A DNA stretch of 64,000 bases from Nitzschia sp. DOCU1 (taxonomy: Eukaryota > Bacillariophyta > Bacillariophyceae > Bacillariales > Bacillariaceae): contig OX595994.1 in the NCBI GenBank assembly GCA_951394045.1, positions 1,922,001 to 1,986,000 of the forward strand, in the 5' to 3' direction. Each line of letters starts with the position of its first letter. Within the stretch, counting starts at the first letter, position 1. Under the pieces are notes generated by a model. That model saw only the letters and a list, made by a program, of their open reading frames with translations. It ran no database searches and was not told where the DNA came from. The position numbers and the translations under genes are program-made. Positions 19,901 through 30,136 of this stretch are shown in pieces.

Positions 19901-21651
19901 TCCACATTAGCAAAAGGAAGAATGGCGTCCAGTCGCTTCTTGACCATGTCGTCCTTCAACAATTCATTGACATCTGCCAGCCAGCAGCGCACCAAGTCGC
20001 GACCTTCTGCCACGATGGACTTTTCAATCTCCGTCTGGGGTAAGCTAGTTAGATTGTTTCGGGACCAATCGAACTGTGCCGTACTAATGGACCACGCCAA
20101 CGAAAGGCCCGACTTGCGTTGGTCCTTATTTTGAATAATCGCCTTGACTTCCTTGTAGGCTCCAAAGCCCAAGCCTTGTCCCATGGGAAAGACCGGTCCA
20201 AATTCTTCCATCAAGAAAGCCACGTAGGGCGAAAAGTCGTTTTTGAAAGGCAAGGTGAACTCGTACATGACATAGGCTTCCAGGTACTTGCGAAGCCACC
20301 AGCCGATAGTCCAATTGAATATGAAGTTGTTACGATTCTTGAAACATACGAGTCGTAGGTGAGCCGAGACGACCAAGATGGCCTTGAAGGGGAAAGCTTT
20401 TCCATTGACAGTCTCAAAAGGAGTATAGAGGGCTCCCTGAATCTCCTTGCCCCATAGCAGCTTCCAAGAGCGTCGAAGGCTGAAAAACACAGCCGAGACG
20501 GGCATGCAAAAGCCAAAGACGTAGACAAAATAGGAGACCAACATCGCGACAAAGCGGACAATGCCCAAAGCCACAAAGAATACCACCAATGGAATATTCA
20601 AGGGCGATGGGATGGATTGGATCCATCCATTGATGGCACCACTTCCGCGTGGAATGGGATCCAACAAGTAATCACGTTCTCGTTTGTGACTGTTGCGGTT
20701 GGTATTGTACACGGGACGGGCATCGTTAATGAGTGCCCCAGCAAATAGAGTGGATCGTAGCAGATAGTAGATTGGAACTGTCGAAACGCCCTGGGCAATA
20801 GTCGCCAAGCAAATAACAGTCATCAAGAGCCGGTAAATCGTGCGGCGAGAGGTGACCCGAGTGTAAAAGTCCTTCATCATGGCGTAGGCTACTCCCAGAT
20901 CCAAAGCAAAGAGATGAGTAAATGTCATTACCACCATTTCGGGCTGACTGAATATTTTTTGTCCAATCAATGTAGCGTTGAAGGTTTGGTAGATCTCCGG
21001 ATCCAAAAGCTTGATCGCTTGGGCATGAATGCTTATGACCACGTAAATCAAGGAATAGAGTAGCGTCGGCAAGAGCAGCACCGGACTGCCTTGGTTTTGC
21101 TCGGACGAAAAGAGCAAATCCATGGCAAAGGCCACAAGCGTGGCAAGTGCCAACCAAAACTCTACCAGCAAAGGCTGGTCCCAATTAACCTTATTGGTAT
21201 CCCACCAATCGGCCGGCTTTCGAAAGATCCAAGCAAAGTCCAGGTCCTTGACGAACACCACAAGACTATCCCAAAGATTATGAACAGCCTTGGGAATGGA
21301 CTCTACAAGGTTTTGCAAAACGTCCCAAATCTCTTGCAGATGAACCGTTTGCGCCAGATGAAACCCGACAAAGCCAAGGCCGGCCAAAATCATTGTCGTT
21401 TGCACCAACTGCGTCAAGAAATGTGGAGCATTGGCATACTTGTAGGGTTGTTGTGGTTCTTGCTGTTGTTGTGGCCTAGCACTCGTCGAGTGGGACGTGG
21501 TGCCGCGATGATGGTGACTTCCAGAATAGGGGCAAGAATCCGCTTCCGTTACAACAAAGGATGGCATTGTCAGGTCTTCACCATCCGCGTGATCCAGACG
21601 ACTTTGCGGGGGTTCTTGATGACCATTGGGGATACAAATAACGTTCCCCAT
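16989..21651 (-). CDS. Fusion protein: membrane region + cytochrome P450 + lipoxygenase
   Basis: Six exons (21651-19701, 19633-19229, 19162-18710, 18648-17565, 17440-17309, 17205-16989) separated by GT-AG introns of 61-124 bp join in frame to 1413 residues. Residues about 100-400 hold several membrane helices, with a stretch (THLFALDLGVAYAMMKDFYTR) resembling ABA4/DUF4281. Residues about 450-850 are P450-like: ExxR in LEMSRLLRAVP, and a haem-thiolate Cys in PPRRCPGYEYA. Residues about 930-1413 are a lipoxygenase: DHLVNVH gives the two first iron histidines, followed by HLPINHPL; GMHELVGQ gives the third; the C-terminus is NPTHLESSVSV. Lipoxygenase makes fatty-acid hydroperoxides, which CYP74-type P450s convert. 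One chain could do both steps at a membrane. The Asn usually four residues after the third His is Gly, and the terminal Ile is Val. The start MGNVIC is the first ATG. Confidence 0.85.
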
Positions 21652-22121
21652 GGCGAATGGAGTCAACGATAGATACTTCCACCGGTGTCGAGAATCTGCT
21701 GGTTAGCAGGTGAAGATAAGAATGCAGAAAATGCTTCAATCCTTCATGCCACATTACAAGGAAAGATACTCGAGAGATCCGAAAAACGGCACAGAATGAA
21801 AAGGTTCTCGTTCTCCTTTTTGCTATTTATGGCACCTGGTAAATACGTATCTTCAGGCACGTAGATTGAGTTAATGTTCAACGCACACAGAATTCAATAT
21901 TTCGACTCATTTTTTGTGTGCCAGCGCGCGCCAAAGCCGATCTTTGACCACTACGACCTTTTCTAGTCTCTATGAAAAAAGAATGCTGTAGCGCAGTTGA
22001 ATACCCGCCATATCTTTTGTGGTTGAATCTCTGCCATCTACACCACTGTGATTACTACTAATGGACGTTTGGATACCAGCTAGCCATGGAAGGCTTGCAA
22101 CGGTGTGGCAGACTGAATGAA
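21652..22121. other. Intergenic region upstream of the P450-lipoxygenase gene
   Basis: About 470 bp between the start of the fusion gene (-) and the stop of the NSUN2-like gene (-). It holds the promoter of the fusion gene. No repeat or extra gene is seen. Confidence 0.45.
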
Positions 22122-24863
22122 CTAGAGTGGATTGCATACGTTCTGAAACCATCGTAGCCACGCATTGGCGGCCCGTCGTTCCGTCAGCAGCTGCATCGAG
22201 TAGTCTTGTCGAAGTACAGCCGACAAGAAAATGAAACTCGAAGTAGACGACTGGGACCCAGTTGGCGGCGAGGTCGGACAAAGTACAATAACGCCACCAG
22301 GTGGTGGCACGGAGTGTTCCGCCCACAATCGGCTCGCTTCCTCAAAGTGCCCCGTCTCCAAGAAATGAATTCCCTCGTCAAAGGATAGTTTCAAGACTCG
22401 CTTCGTCGCACATCTGCCGATAACCTCCGCGGCTTCATCCATCAATCCATATCGTCCACTTTGTTCGGCACGACTACTAGGATTGGATAATGCTTCCTTG
22501 GGCACATGGCAGACTGGCACCCTACACAGCGCAAGACCTTGTTCCATGGGATGAAACTTGGCCCCGCCAGTAAATAACGTTCGAATCTCCTTGGATACCA
22601 AAGTCAGCTGCAAATACTTTGTTTTTCGTGAAGGGGATGCTGCTGGAGCTTCTTCGTTGGATACTGACGAGTCGTCAAGTAGTGATTGTAGTCCCATGCG
22701 ATTGGTCTTGATGTTGGTTGCCTCGTCCCCGCCTCCCACAACAATCATGTTCTCGACTGGAAAGCAGTCAAATCCTGCTGCAGCCGCGGCTGTAGGAGTT
22801 GTAAAAAGGCCAAAAAAGTCTACAAACTCGGCAATCAAGTCGGGATGTGGAGGCTTGACCAAGGGTGCATAAATGGGAGTCGACGTTGGTTTGGACTCTT
22901 TAGTAGACGTGTTGTCATACCACTGCTTGGAAGGTGATGCTGGAGTAGCAGCCAAGCCATTATTGGGAAACTCCGAAACGGTTTCGCTGCGGCCAATGAC
23001 AAAAGCGGAATGTTGTCTGAGCCAGTCCTGTGCCGTCTCCAAGGTAGGTAACCCTTCAAACACAAATTCCCACTGTTCCACAGCATTACTTGGATCCTTG
23101 TTCAGGTGTTCCTTTTCCACTTTTAACATGGTGCGTATTTGGCGTTGTGGGGTCTCCTTTGACTTTTCTTCTTCTTCGTCTCGAAGCTGGTAGATTCGAC
23201 CATGATGCACACTGCCGCTGCTCCCTTCGACGGCCATTCCTCGTTGGGTCGGAGAACAAATGGCAAAATATTGCGGCGGTACCCGTTCAATAATGGCACA
23301 AAAGAAACCCCCCGAATCCAAATGATGTGGCAGAATGCGACAACAATTCTTCAACATGTCTTTGAGTAGTGGCTCATTGTCGTCGGGTGGAAACATGGTC
23401 GGGAGAATATCCTTGCGACGCAACTTATCGGGTACTTGTTCAAAGGTTTCAAATACTTCCAATGTCGAATTCGCATCAAATTTTGGATGTGGTACTATCC
23501 AAGACGATGCTCCTGGCGTATATCGAAAGGGCTCGTTTGCTGTTGCGTCCGCAGTAGTCGTTTGCAAATGCAAATACTTTGGCGGCGATACGATTCGATA
23601 CACGGTAGGACCCCCCAATTGCATAATAGCACTCGCCACAACTGCTTCATTTTCCATTGGATCTAGTGAACATGTCGAATAGACCACTCGACCACCCTTT
23701 TTGACCAAATGTAAACTTCGTACCAACAATCGCAACTGCAACTTGTGTAACGTCATGTGCTGCTTGACATTCCATCGACTCCATTCTTTTGATGATTGTT
23801 TCCGAAGGGTACCATCTCCAGAACATGGTACATCGGCCAAGACGTAATCAAATTTGAATTTGTATCCTGCCCATTTGCGAAGCGCTGGAAAGTATCGACC
23901 ATCACTGGAATTGAGCACGAGCGAAGCTTTGGTCATACTCGAGGTCGCTCCTACGAGTCGAGCTCGACGGGCTACTGTCAAAAGACGGGATCGATTGGCA
24001 TCGTTGGCCACCAACAAGCCTTGAAAGGGTGATGATGATGCCCCATCGTTCTTGTCGTGGTTGCCAGATTCAGCAAGGAGATCCAATAGTTGAAGTGTTT
24101 TGGATCCAGGAGCCGCACACAAATCCAAAATGGTAACGCCATTTTGATTTCTGGGTTTGTTTTGTTGCTGTTCCCAATAATTCGATAGTAAAAATAGAGG
24201 GGGTACCATGCTGCACAATTCTTGTCGATTGGCAATGCCCACTTCTTGAGCATCACTCCACGCTTGGTTCAGGACGGGTGGCCATTCGCGAGGGGGTCGA
24301 CGAGCCACACGACAATTAGGAACATGAGGACTCGAGTCCATGATTTCGGATTGTTTTGTGATTTGATCGAGCCACTTCCAATATTCTTGGCGTGCACTCG
24401 GAACTTCCGACGGTGAACAAATAGGCGGAGATGATATCCGAAAGGCTACCGGTAAGGGTTTGCAAAAGGACGCCAAGGCTTGTTCCCATTCCGGAATAGG
24501 CATGACACCAGCTTGACATTGTAGTCGATAATAGGCATCATGGTTGGGATTGAACAAGGCAGATCGTGCTGCTAGAGAAGCGGCTGTTCGATCCATTGCG
24601 GATTGTACATTGTCGATTTTGTGGCGTGCATAGCCATGTTCACTCTGCAAGTGATCGAATAGTTGATTCCGCGATGCAAAGTATCGATCGTCTTGACAAA
24701 TGGCACACTTGATATTTTTCATTGGTTGCTGATCGTTAGTTTTATCAGCAGTCGTTGTGACAGTCATGGCATGAATCGCTTGCGGGAGAACAAAAGGAAA
24801 CAGTGTAGCTAGCCAATGGTTGATGACGGCGACGAAGATTGTGCTGCGACCACTTAGTTGCAT
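22122..24863 (-). CDS. RNA (cytosine-5) methyltransferase, NSUN2/Trm4-like, with N-terminal zinc finger
   Basis: A 913-residue single-exon protein. A possible C2H2 finger lies at about 52-74 (CAICQDD ... HLQSEH). The Rossmann methyltransferase fold follows: SAM-binding LDLCAAPGSKTLQ near 248, DVPCSGDGT near 343 and YSTCSLDPMENE near 396. The two cysteines (PCS, TCS) are the product-release and nucleophile pair of RNA m5C methyltransferases. The order and spacing, plus the long C-terminal region of about 450 residues, fit NSUN2/Trm4, which methylates tRNAs. The C2H2 finger is an unusual addition. The N-terminus also has a hydrophobic stretch at about 8-30 that could be a targeting signal; a later Met (MTVTTTADK) may be the true start. 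A broken copy of its 5' end lies at 28553-28975. Confidence 0.87.
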   Translation of the reverse strand: MQLSGRSTIFVAVINHWLATLFPFVLPQAIHAMTVTTTADKTNDQQPMKNIKCAICQDDRYFASRNQLFDHLQSEHGYARHKIDNVQSAMDRTAASLAARSALFNPNHDAYYRLQCQAGVMPIPEWEQALASFCKPLPVAFRISSPPICSPSEVPSARQEYWKWLDQITKQSEIMDSSPHVPNCRVARRPPREWPPVLNQAWSDAQEVGIANRQELCSMVPPLFLLSNYWEQQQNKPRNQNGVTILDLCAAPGSKTLQLLDLLAESGNHDKNDGASSSPFQGLLVANDANRSRLLTVARRARLVGATSSMTKASLVLNSSDGRYFPALRKWAGYKFKFDYVLADVPCSGDGTLRKQSSKEWSRWNVKQHMTLHKLQLRLLVRSLHLVKKGGRVVYSTCSLDPMENEAVVASAIMQLGGPTVYRIVSPPKYLHLQTTTADATANEPFRYTPGASSWIVPHPKFDANSTLEVFETFEQVPDKLRRKDILPTMFPPDDNEPLLKDMLKNCCRILPHHLDSGGFFCAIIERVPPQYFAICSPTQRGMAVEGSSGSVHHGRIYQLRDEEEEKSKETPQRQIRTMLKVEKEHLNKDPSNAVEQWEFVFEGLPTLETAQDWLRQHSAFVIGRSETVSEFPNNGLAATPASPSKQWYDNTSTKESKPTSTPIYAPLVKPPHPDLIAEFVDFFGLFTTPTAAAAAGFDCFPVENMIVVGGGDEATNIKTNRMGLQSLLDDSSVSNEEAPAASPSRKTKYLQLTLVSKEIRTLFTGGAKFHPMEQGLALCRVPVCHVPKEALSNPSSRAEQSGRYGLMDEAAEVIGRCATKRVLKLSFDEGIHFLETGHFEEASRLWAEHSVPPPGGVIVLCPTSPPTGSQSSTSSFIFLSAVLRQDYSMQLLTERRAANAWLRWFQNVCNPL

Positions 24864-25382
24864 TCTCTGCTGCCACGCTACGGACTTCCTACATGTACTA
24901 GCTAGACTAGCTAGCTGTGAAATCTCTGTTTATTAGTCCCATAAGAGTATCATCATGGTGCATGGTGGATGCGATGGTCATCGGATGCCGATGATGGAGT
25001 TGAGAAAACCGAATCTTTTTGTGGCGGGAAGCAAAGAGTCTTTGACGTCAGTCTCAAAACGCGCAGTTTGCATGCGTTGGACTTATTCGAATGTTTTATT
25101 GTTTGGGTGCGGATGGACGGCAGACGCAAATCTTTCGGAGCTCGGGTTCAATCAAATCATTGACAAAGACGAATTCGACGAATCTTCCACACGCCCTTTC
25201 CAATGCCAGTCTTCGCATCAAAATCTGAAGGGAAGATCTTCGTTTACATCAAAATCTGAAACAACTCTGTATTCCTATCGACGCCCGAAAAATGTAGTAT
25301 TCCATCTTCATTGTGTGACAAAGCCATTTACTTTTGCAGACTTGGGATTGTGCCAACCAGTGGCTCTTCTTGGAGTACTACC
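24864..25382. other. Divergent intergenic region between the NSUN2-like and LRR genes
   Basis: About 520 bp. TAGCTAGACTAGCTAGC lies at about 24899-24915 just upstream of the methyltransferase gene. A 143-codon open frame on the plus strand (24955-25386) overlaps the LRR start and lacks recognisable features. Probably untranslated leader. Confidence 0.4.
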
Positions 25383-27756
25383 ATGACATTCCCATCATAC
25401 GATTCCGATTCCAACAAACGTCCCCGAAGAGAAGCAGATGATGGACAAGGCATTGTCATCCCTGACAGTCTCTTGATGAAAATTGCTTCGTTTGTTTCAC
25501 TCGATCCAATTCAAAAGTTTGTTCTCTATCGTGGAAGAGTTCATACGATTAAAATTGAAGACGACAGAGACGAATTTGTTCAATGGGATGAGTTTTTGAG
25601 TCGAAATAAAGGATTTGCCAGGTTGGTATCTTCTCTACATCTTTTTTTGATGGCGCAGGTAAGTCCGATTCTCAGGACAAGTATCATTTGTCTACCGACG
25701 TGAAAAGGTTGCGCCAATTCGAATTGATGAATTAGAGTCTACCATAGGTTGACAACCACCCACAGATGACGAAATTCCCACCTTTTTGCAGCATTTTCCA
25801 AAGCTCACAACGCTGGACCTCAATGGGAACGATTTCGGAGCAAGTGGAGCAGAACAACTCTCCAAGGGACTTAAGCATGTTCCCCGTCTCACAAGGCTGG
25901 ACGTCTGGGGAAACAACATGTATGCCGGAGGTGGAGAACACCTTTGCAAGGGATTACAGCACGTTCGACATCTCACGCACCTGAACCTTGGGCGTAACTA
26001 CATCCGTGACATGAATGCACAGCACTTAATGAATGGATTAAAGTATGTTCCACGTCTTGCAACACTGGACCTCTCGAATAACGACATCGGTGCACTTGGT
26101 GCAGAACACTTTTGCAAGCTATTTCAGCATGTTCCACGTCTCACCAAAGTGGATCTCTCGTATAACCGCATCGGTGCACTTGGTGCAGAACACTTATCCA
26201 AGGGTCTGCAACATGTTCCTCATCTCACCAAACTGGACCTCTCGCATAACGAAATCGATGCACTTGGTGCACAACACTTATCGAATGGATTACATCATGT
26301 CCCACATCTCATCAAACTGAACTTGGAGTCAAACAACATCGGTGACGTTGGCGCAGAACATTTATCCAAAGGATTACAGTATGTTCCAGATCTTACGACG
26401 CTAGTTCTTGCTTATTGTGGCATCAACAGTGTGGGGGCGGAACACATCTCCAACGGGTTACAGTATGTTCCACATCTTACAACACTTGACCTCTCGGGTA
26501 ACCGCATCGGTGACACGGGTACAGCGCACCTTTCCAGGGGACTACAGCATGTCCCACATCTCACCAAGCTGGACCTTGGGATCAACGACATTGGTGCGCT
26601 GGGTGCACAACACTTATCGAATGGATTACATCATGTCCCACATCTCATCAAACTGAACTTGGAGTCAAACAACATCGGTGACGTTGGCGCAGAACATTTA
26701 TCCAAAGGATTACAGTATTTTCCAGATCTTACGACGCTAGTTCTTGCTTATTGTGGTATCAACAGTGTGGGGGCGGAACACATCTCCAACGGGTTACAGT
26801 ATGTTCCACATCTTACAACACTTGACCTCTCGGGTAACCGCATCGGTGACACGGGTACAGCGCACCTTTCCAGGGGACTACAGCATGTCCCACATCTCAC
26901 CAAGCTGGACCTTGGGATCAACGACATTGGTGCGCTGGGTGCACAACACTTATCGAATGGATTACATCATGTCCCACATCTCATCAAACTGAACTTGGAG
27001 TCAAACAACATCGGTGACGTTGGCGCAGAACATTTATCCAAAGGATTACAGTATGTTCCAGATCTTACGACGCTAGTTCTTGATTGTTCTGGCATCAACA
27101 GTGTGGGGGCGGAACACATCTCCAACGGGTTACAGTATGTTCCACATCTTACAACACTTGACCTCTCGGGTAACCGCATCGGTGACACGGGTACAGCGCA
27201 CCTTTCCAGGGGACTACAGCATGTCCCACATCTCACCAAGCTGGACCTTGGGATCAACGACATTGGTGCGCTGGGTGCACAACACTTATCGAATGGATTA
27301 CATCATGTCCCACATCTCATCAAACTGAACTTGGAGTCAAACAACATCGGTGACTTTGGCGCAGAACATTTATCCAAAGGATTACAGTATGTTCCAGATC
27401 TTACGACGCTAGTTCTTGATTGTTCTGGCATCAACAGTGTGGGGGCGGAACACATCTCCAACGGGTTACAGTATGTTCCACATCTTACAACACTTGACCT
27501 CTCGGGTAACCGCATCGGTGACACGGGTACAGCGCACCTTTCCAGGGGACTACAGCATGTCCCACATCTCACCAAGCTGGACCTTGGGATCAACGACATT
27601 GGTGTGCTGGGTGCACAACACTTATCGCGTGGATTACATCATGTCCCACATCTCATCAAACTGAACTTGGAGTCAAACAACATCGGTGACGTTGGCGCAG
27701 AACCTTTTTTTTTTCCGAGTAACATCGAACTGATGGGGCCCCTTCCAATGGCGTGA
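25383..27756 (+). CDS. Leucine-rich-repeat protein (ribonuclease-inhibitor-type repeats)
   Basis: Exon 1 (25383-25658) and exon 2 (25792-27756) join in frame across a 133-bp GT-AG intron, giving 746 residues. The first 90 residues include IPDSLLMKIASFV, similar to an F-box-like start. About 23 LRRs of 28 residues follow, of the form LxxLDLSxNxIGxxGAEHLSxGLxxVPH, which should build a curved solenoid for protein binding. Residues from about 245 on are four near-identical blocks of 112 residues (four LRRs each). The last block ends abruptly at GAEP, where the DNA has a run of T (27703-27714), followed by an unrelated 13-residue tail; the true C-terminus may have been lost. The start is an ATG in good context (ACCATGA). 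The partner is unknown. Confidence 0.8.
26250..27712 (+). repeat. Higher-order tandem repeat of 336 bp within the LRR gene
   Basis: Blocks recur at exactly 336-bp spacing; for example TCGAATGG starts at 26281, 26617, 26953 and 27289, with a variant TCGCGTGG at 27625. Each block encodes four LRRs (4 x 28 codons). Only a few codon differences are seen between blocks (for example AYC versus DCS, V versus F), which points to recent expansion or gene conversion. Confidence 0.92.
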
Positions 27757-28552
27757 AACAATTTCGGCATTACAACCCAGGTGATGATGATGATGATCAG
27801 CATTTCCGAGGATGATTGCCACCAGGATTTCGGTGATATTGAAGATTACGGTGATGATTCTGATTTTGATTACGATAATTACGATTTCATTTGAAAAGTG
27901 GAGGAGGAGGGTGATTAGGATGTATTCGACTGGAGGAAATCCACAATGTTGTATCACATGAGGAGTATTCGTTTACGTATGAACGGGTCATTTGTCAATG
28001 TAACGATTCGATTGGCAGTACAAGGGGAATTTCCAGCCATCCGGTAACAGCAGAACCTATTAATAGCAATAGTTAGCTCTACTAGAGAAGGCCACGTAGA
28101 GTACACACTTTCCAGATCGCAGCTAGTGTGCCCAGCCACAAGACGACGGCGATAGTCACGAGTTGGGACGATTACCTAAGCCATTAGATGCGTGGGACTC
28201 TGTCAGCCTAAGCTGGGCTGCAGCGGTGGCCCGGATCATGTCTCAAGTACTAAGCAATATCGTTGGTACGAAGTTCAGGGAAGAGGGTGCTGCAATACTA
28301 GCACCACCTTCAATTTTCGCCGCGAGATCAAAAATCGCACGAGCCTTGTTCCACACATTCCCAATGGCTTGCGTGTTCTAGATTTTGCGTCGCTGATTTG
28401 ACGGGGTGGGTCATCTTGCCCAATACTTTGTCTATGAGCAATGCCGGAGGTGGTCCGGCAACGGTTTTCCTTGTTGTCGTGCCAAGTGTTTGTCTCCCAT
28501 GCGCGTTCGGATAGAGGATTGATGCGATTGTCCGGACGACGACGACTTGTTC
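27757..28552. other. Region downstream of the LRR gene, with an acidic-tail coding relic
   Basis: A GATGATGAT run at about 27781-27798 and an Asp/Tyr-rich open stretch ending TGA near 27894 (reading DFGDIEDYGDDSDFD) suggest a former acidic C-terminal tail, now behind the LRR stop codon. The rest (27900-28552) shows no gene. Confidence 0.35.
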
Positions 28553-28975
28553 TGCCCATTCGGATATGGACATGATACCAGTCTGTCATTGTAGTTCTTG
28601 ATAAGCATCATGGTTGGGATTGAATAAAGAAGGTCGCGCTGCTAGAAAAGAAGCTGCCGTTCGATCCATTGCGGCGGGTTGTTCATTGTTGTGGTGGTGG
28701 TGTGGCTTACTACCGGTAGCCATGCTCACTCTGCAAAAGAGTTGATTCGGCGACACAAAGTATCGATCATCCTGATATATTGCCCATTGGATCTTCTTCA
28801 TGCGATTACTTGATGTTTCGGTGGACGAATGAAACGGTTCGGGGACGCGACAACGTAGAAAGACACTCTCCAAACTTTGACGGCGACGAAGATCATGCCG
28901 TAGTTGCGACCACCAACCAATATTGCATTTCTCTACTGCGACGCTAATACCGACTACCTGTATTTTCTAGCTATA
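28553..28975 (-). pseudogene. Truncated, decayed copy of the NSUN2-like gene 5' end and promoter
   Basis: On the minus strand this segment resembles 24488-24920. It encodes recognisable pieces (QDDRYF, AMDRTAAS, LFNPNHDAY) of the methyltransferase N-terminus and shows similarity into the upstream region (CTAGCTATACTAGC). The zinc-finger cysteines are lost (AICQ has become AIYQ), there are small insertions (HHHHNN), and the catalytic part is absent. It lies in the same orientation as its parent, about 4 kb away. Confidence 0.75.
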
Positions 28976-30136
28976 CTAGCTTGTCGTGAGGTCTCTATTT
29001 TGCCACGATGCTGTGCTGCTCCCATCATTAGAAGAAGCACATTCACATCGGCATCATCATGATGGGGTGGAATCATCGAAAGGAGATGCCAACTATGATA
29101 TGATACCGGTAGCCAAGGACGAGATGGGCGACACACGGAGAGAGAATTTGTGGCGTCGCCGCGCATCGCGCGTGCTTTGCTGGAAGGCGATGCGATGGAG
29201 GAAGGCCAGACGATGTCCCTTTTGCTACGAGAGAGAGGATCTTTCCCCATGGGATATGACCCATGGAACATTACTACTTGGTACATGCCGAATGGGAAGG
29301 GACTATCGAACGATAACAGTCCAGCCGGGCTAAATGATTACAGGTACTACTTGTCATTCGTGTTGTTGCGGAACTTTTACCGGTCTTATTCTAGTAGAGT
29401 GGTATCTTGTTCTCTTTGATATAATCCAAACACAAGAACAACAAATACAGGTACTAGAATACCCGCTGCGGGATCCTCGACGACTTTTTGCCGGGATCTT
29501 GTTGGAACCAATACTTTTGAGTCTTGGTCTTGCTTGTCCGAGTCTTTTTTGCAATGTGCTCCTCTTTCTATCGATGGCGAACAATTATCACTCTCTCCCC
29601 AAAGACCTACTGATTAGAGCGTGGCGTCGTGGGCTATGCCCAATAAAACTCTACTTTCAATAAATAGTCAGATAGTTGAAATCGAATGATGTATCGCATT
29701 CTGCAAACAAAAGATTTAAAGAATGGCGTTGCCGTCTTGGCTATTCCCAATAAAACTCTAATTTCAAGATAGGTTGAAATCGAATGATTTATTGCATTCT
29801 TCATACAAAAAGATTTAAAGAACGTCCTTGCCGACACCAAAAGATACTTGAGCGAACCAAGACGAATCTGCAAGAGCCGTCTAAATGGCGTTAGGGGCCC
29901 GGAGGGCTTGAGTATTAAACATTTATATATGTGCCCCAAGACACAACGGGTATCTCTTTGGAAAGGCCCAATGCGATACTCTTCTATTTACATCTGGCAT
30001 TGCAAGTCGGGCGTCGACGGCGATACTTTGTCATTTCTTGTCTCACAATTTCGCGGTTCTCCAACCTTCGAAGGGGAGCTGTCGTACCAATATTCCATCT
30101 ACTTTGTTTATTTTCACCAACAGGTTACTATAAACT
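28976..30136. other. Intergenic region upstream of the G8-domain gene
   Basis: No gene is seen. It includes the 107-bp tandem duplication listed separately and the presumed promoter of the gene starting at 30137. Confidence 0.4.
29632..29845 (+). repeat. Diverged tandem duplication of about 107 bp
   Basis: Two adjacent units share CCCAATAAAACTCTA (about 29639 and 29746), TTGAAATCGAATGAT and AAAGATTTAAAGAA at a spacing of about 107 bp, with several substitutions and small gaps. Noncoding. Confidence 0.75.

Noticed and set aside
24955..25386. 143-codon plus-strand frame before the LRR gene
   Set aside because: It lacks recognisable features and overlaps the LRR start; more likely leader sequence.
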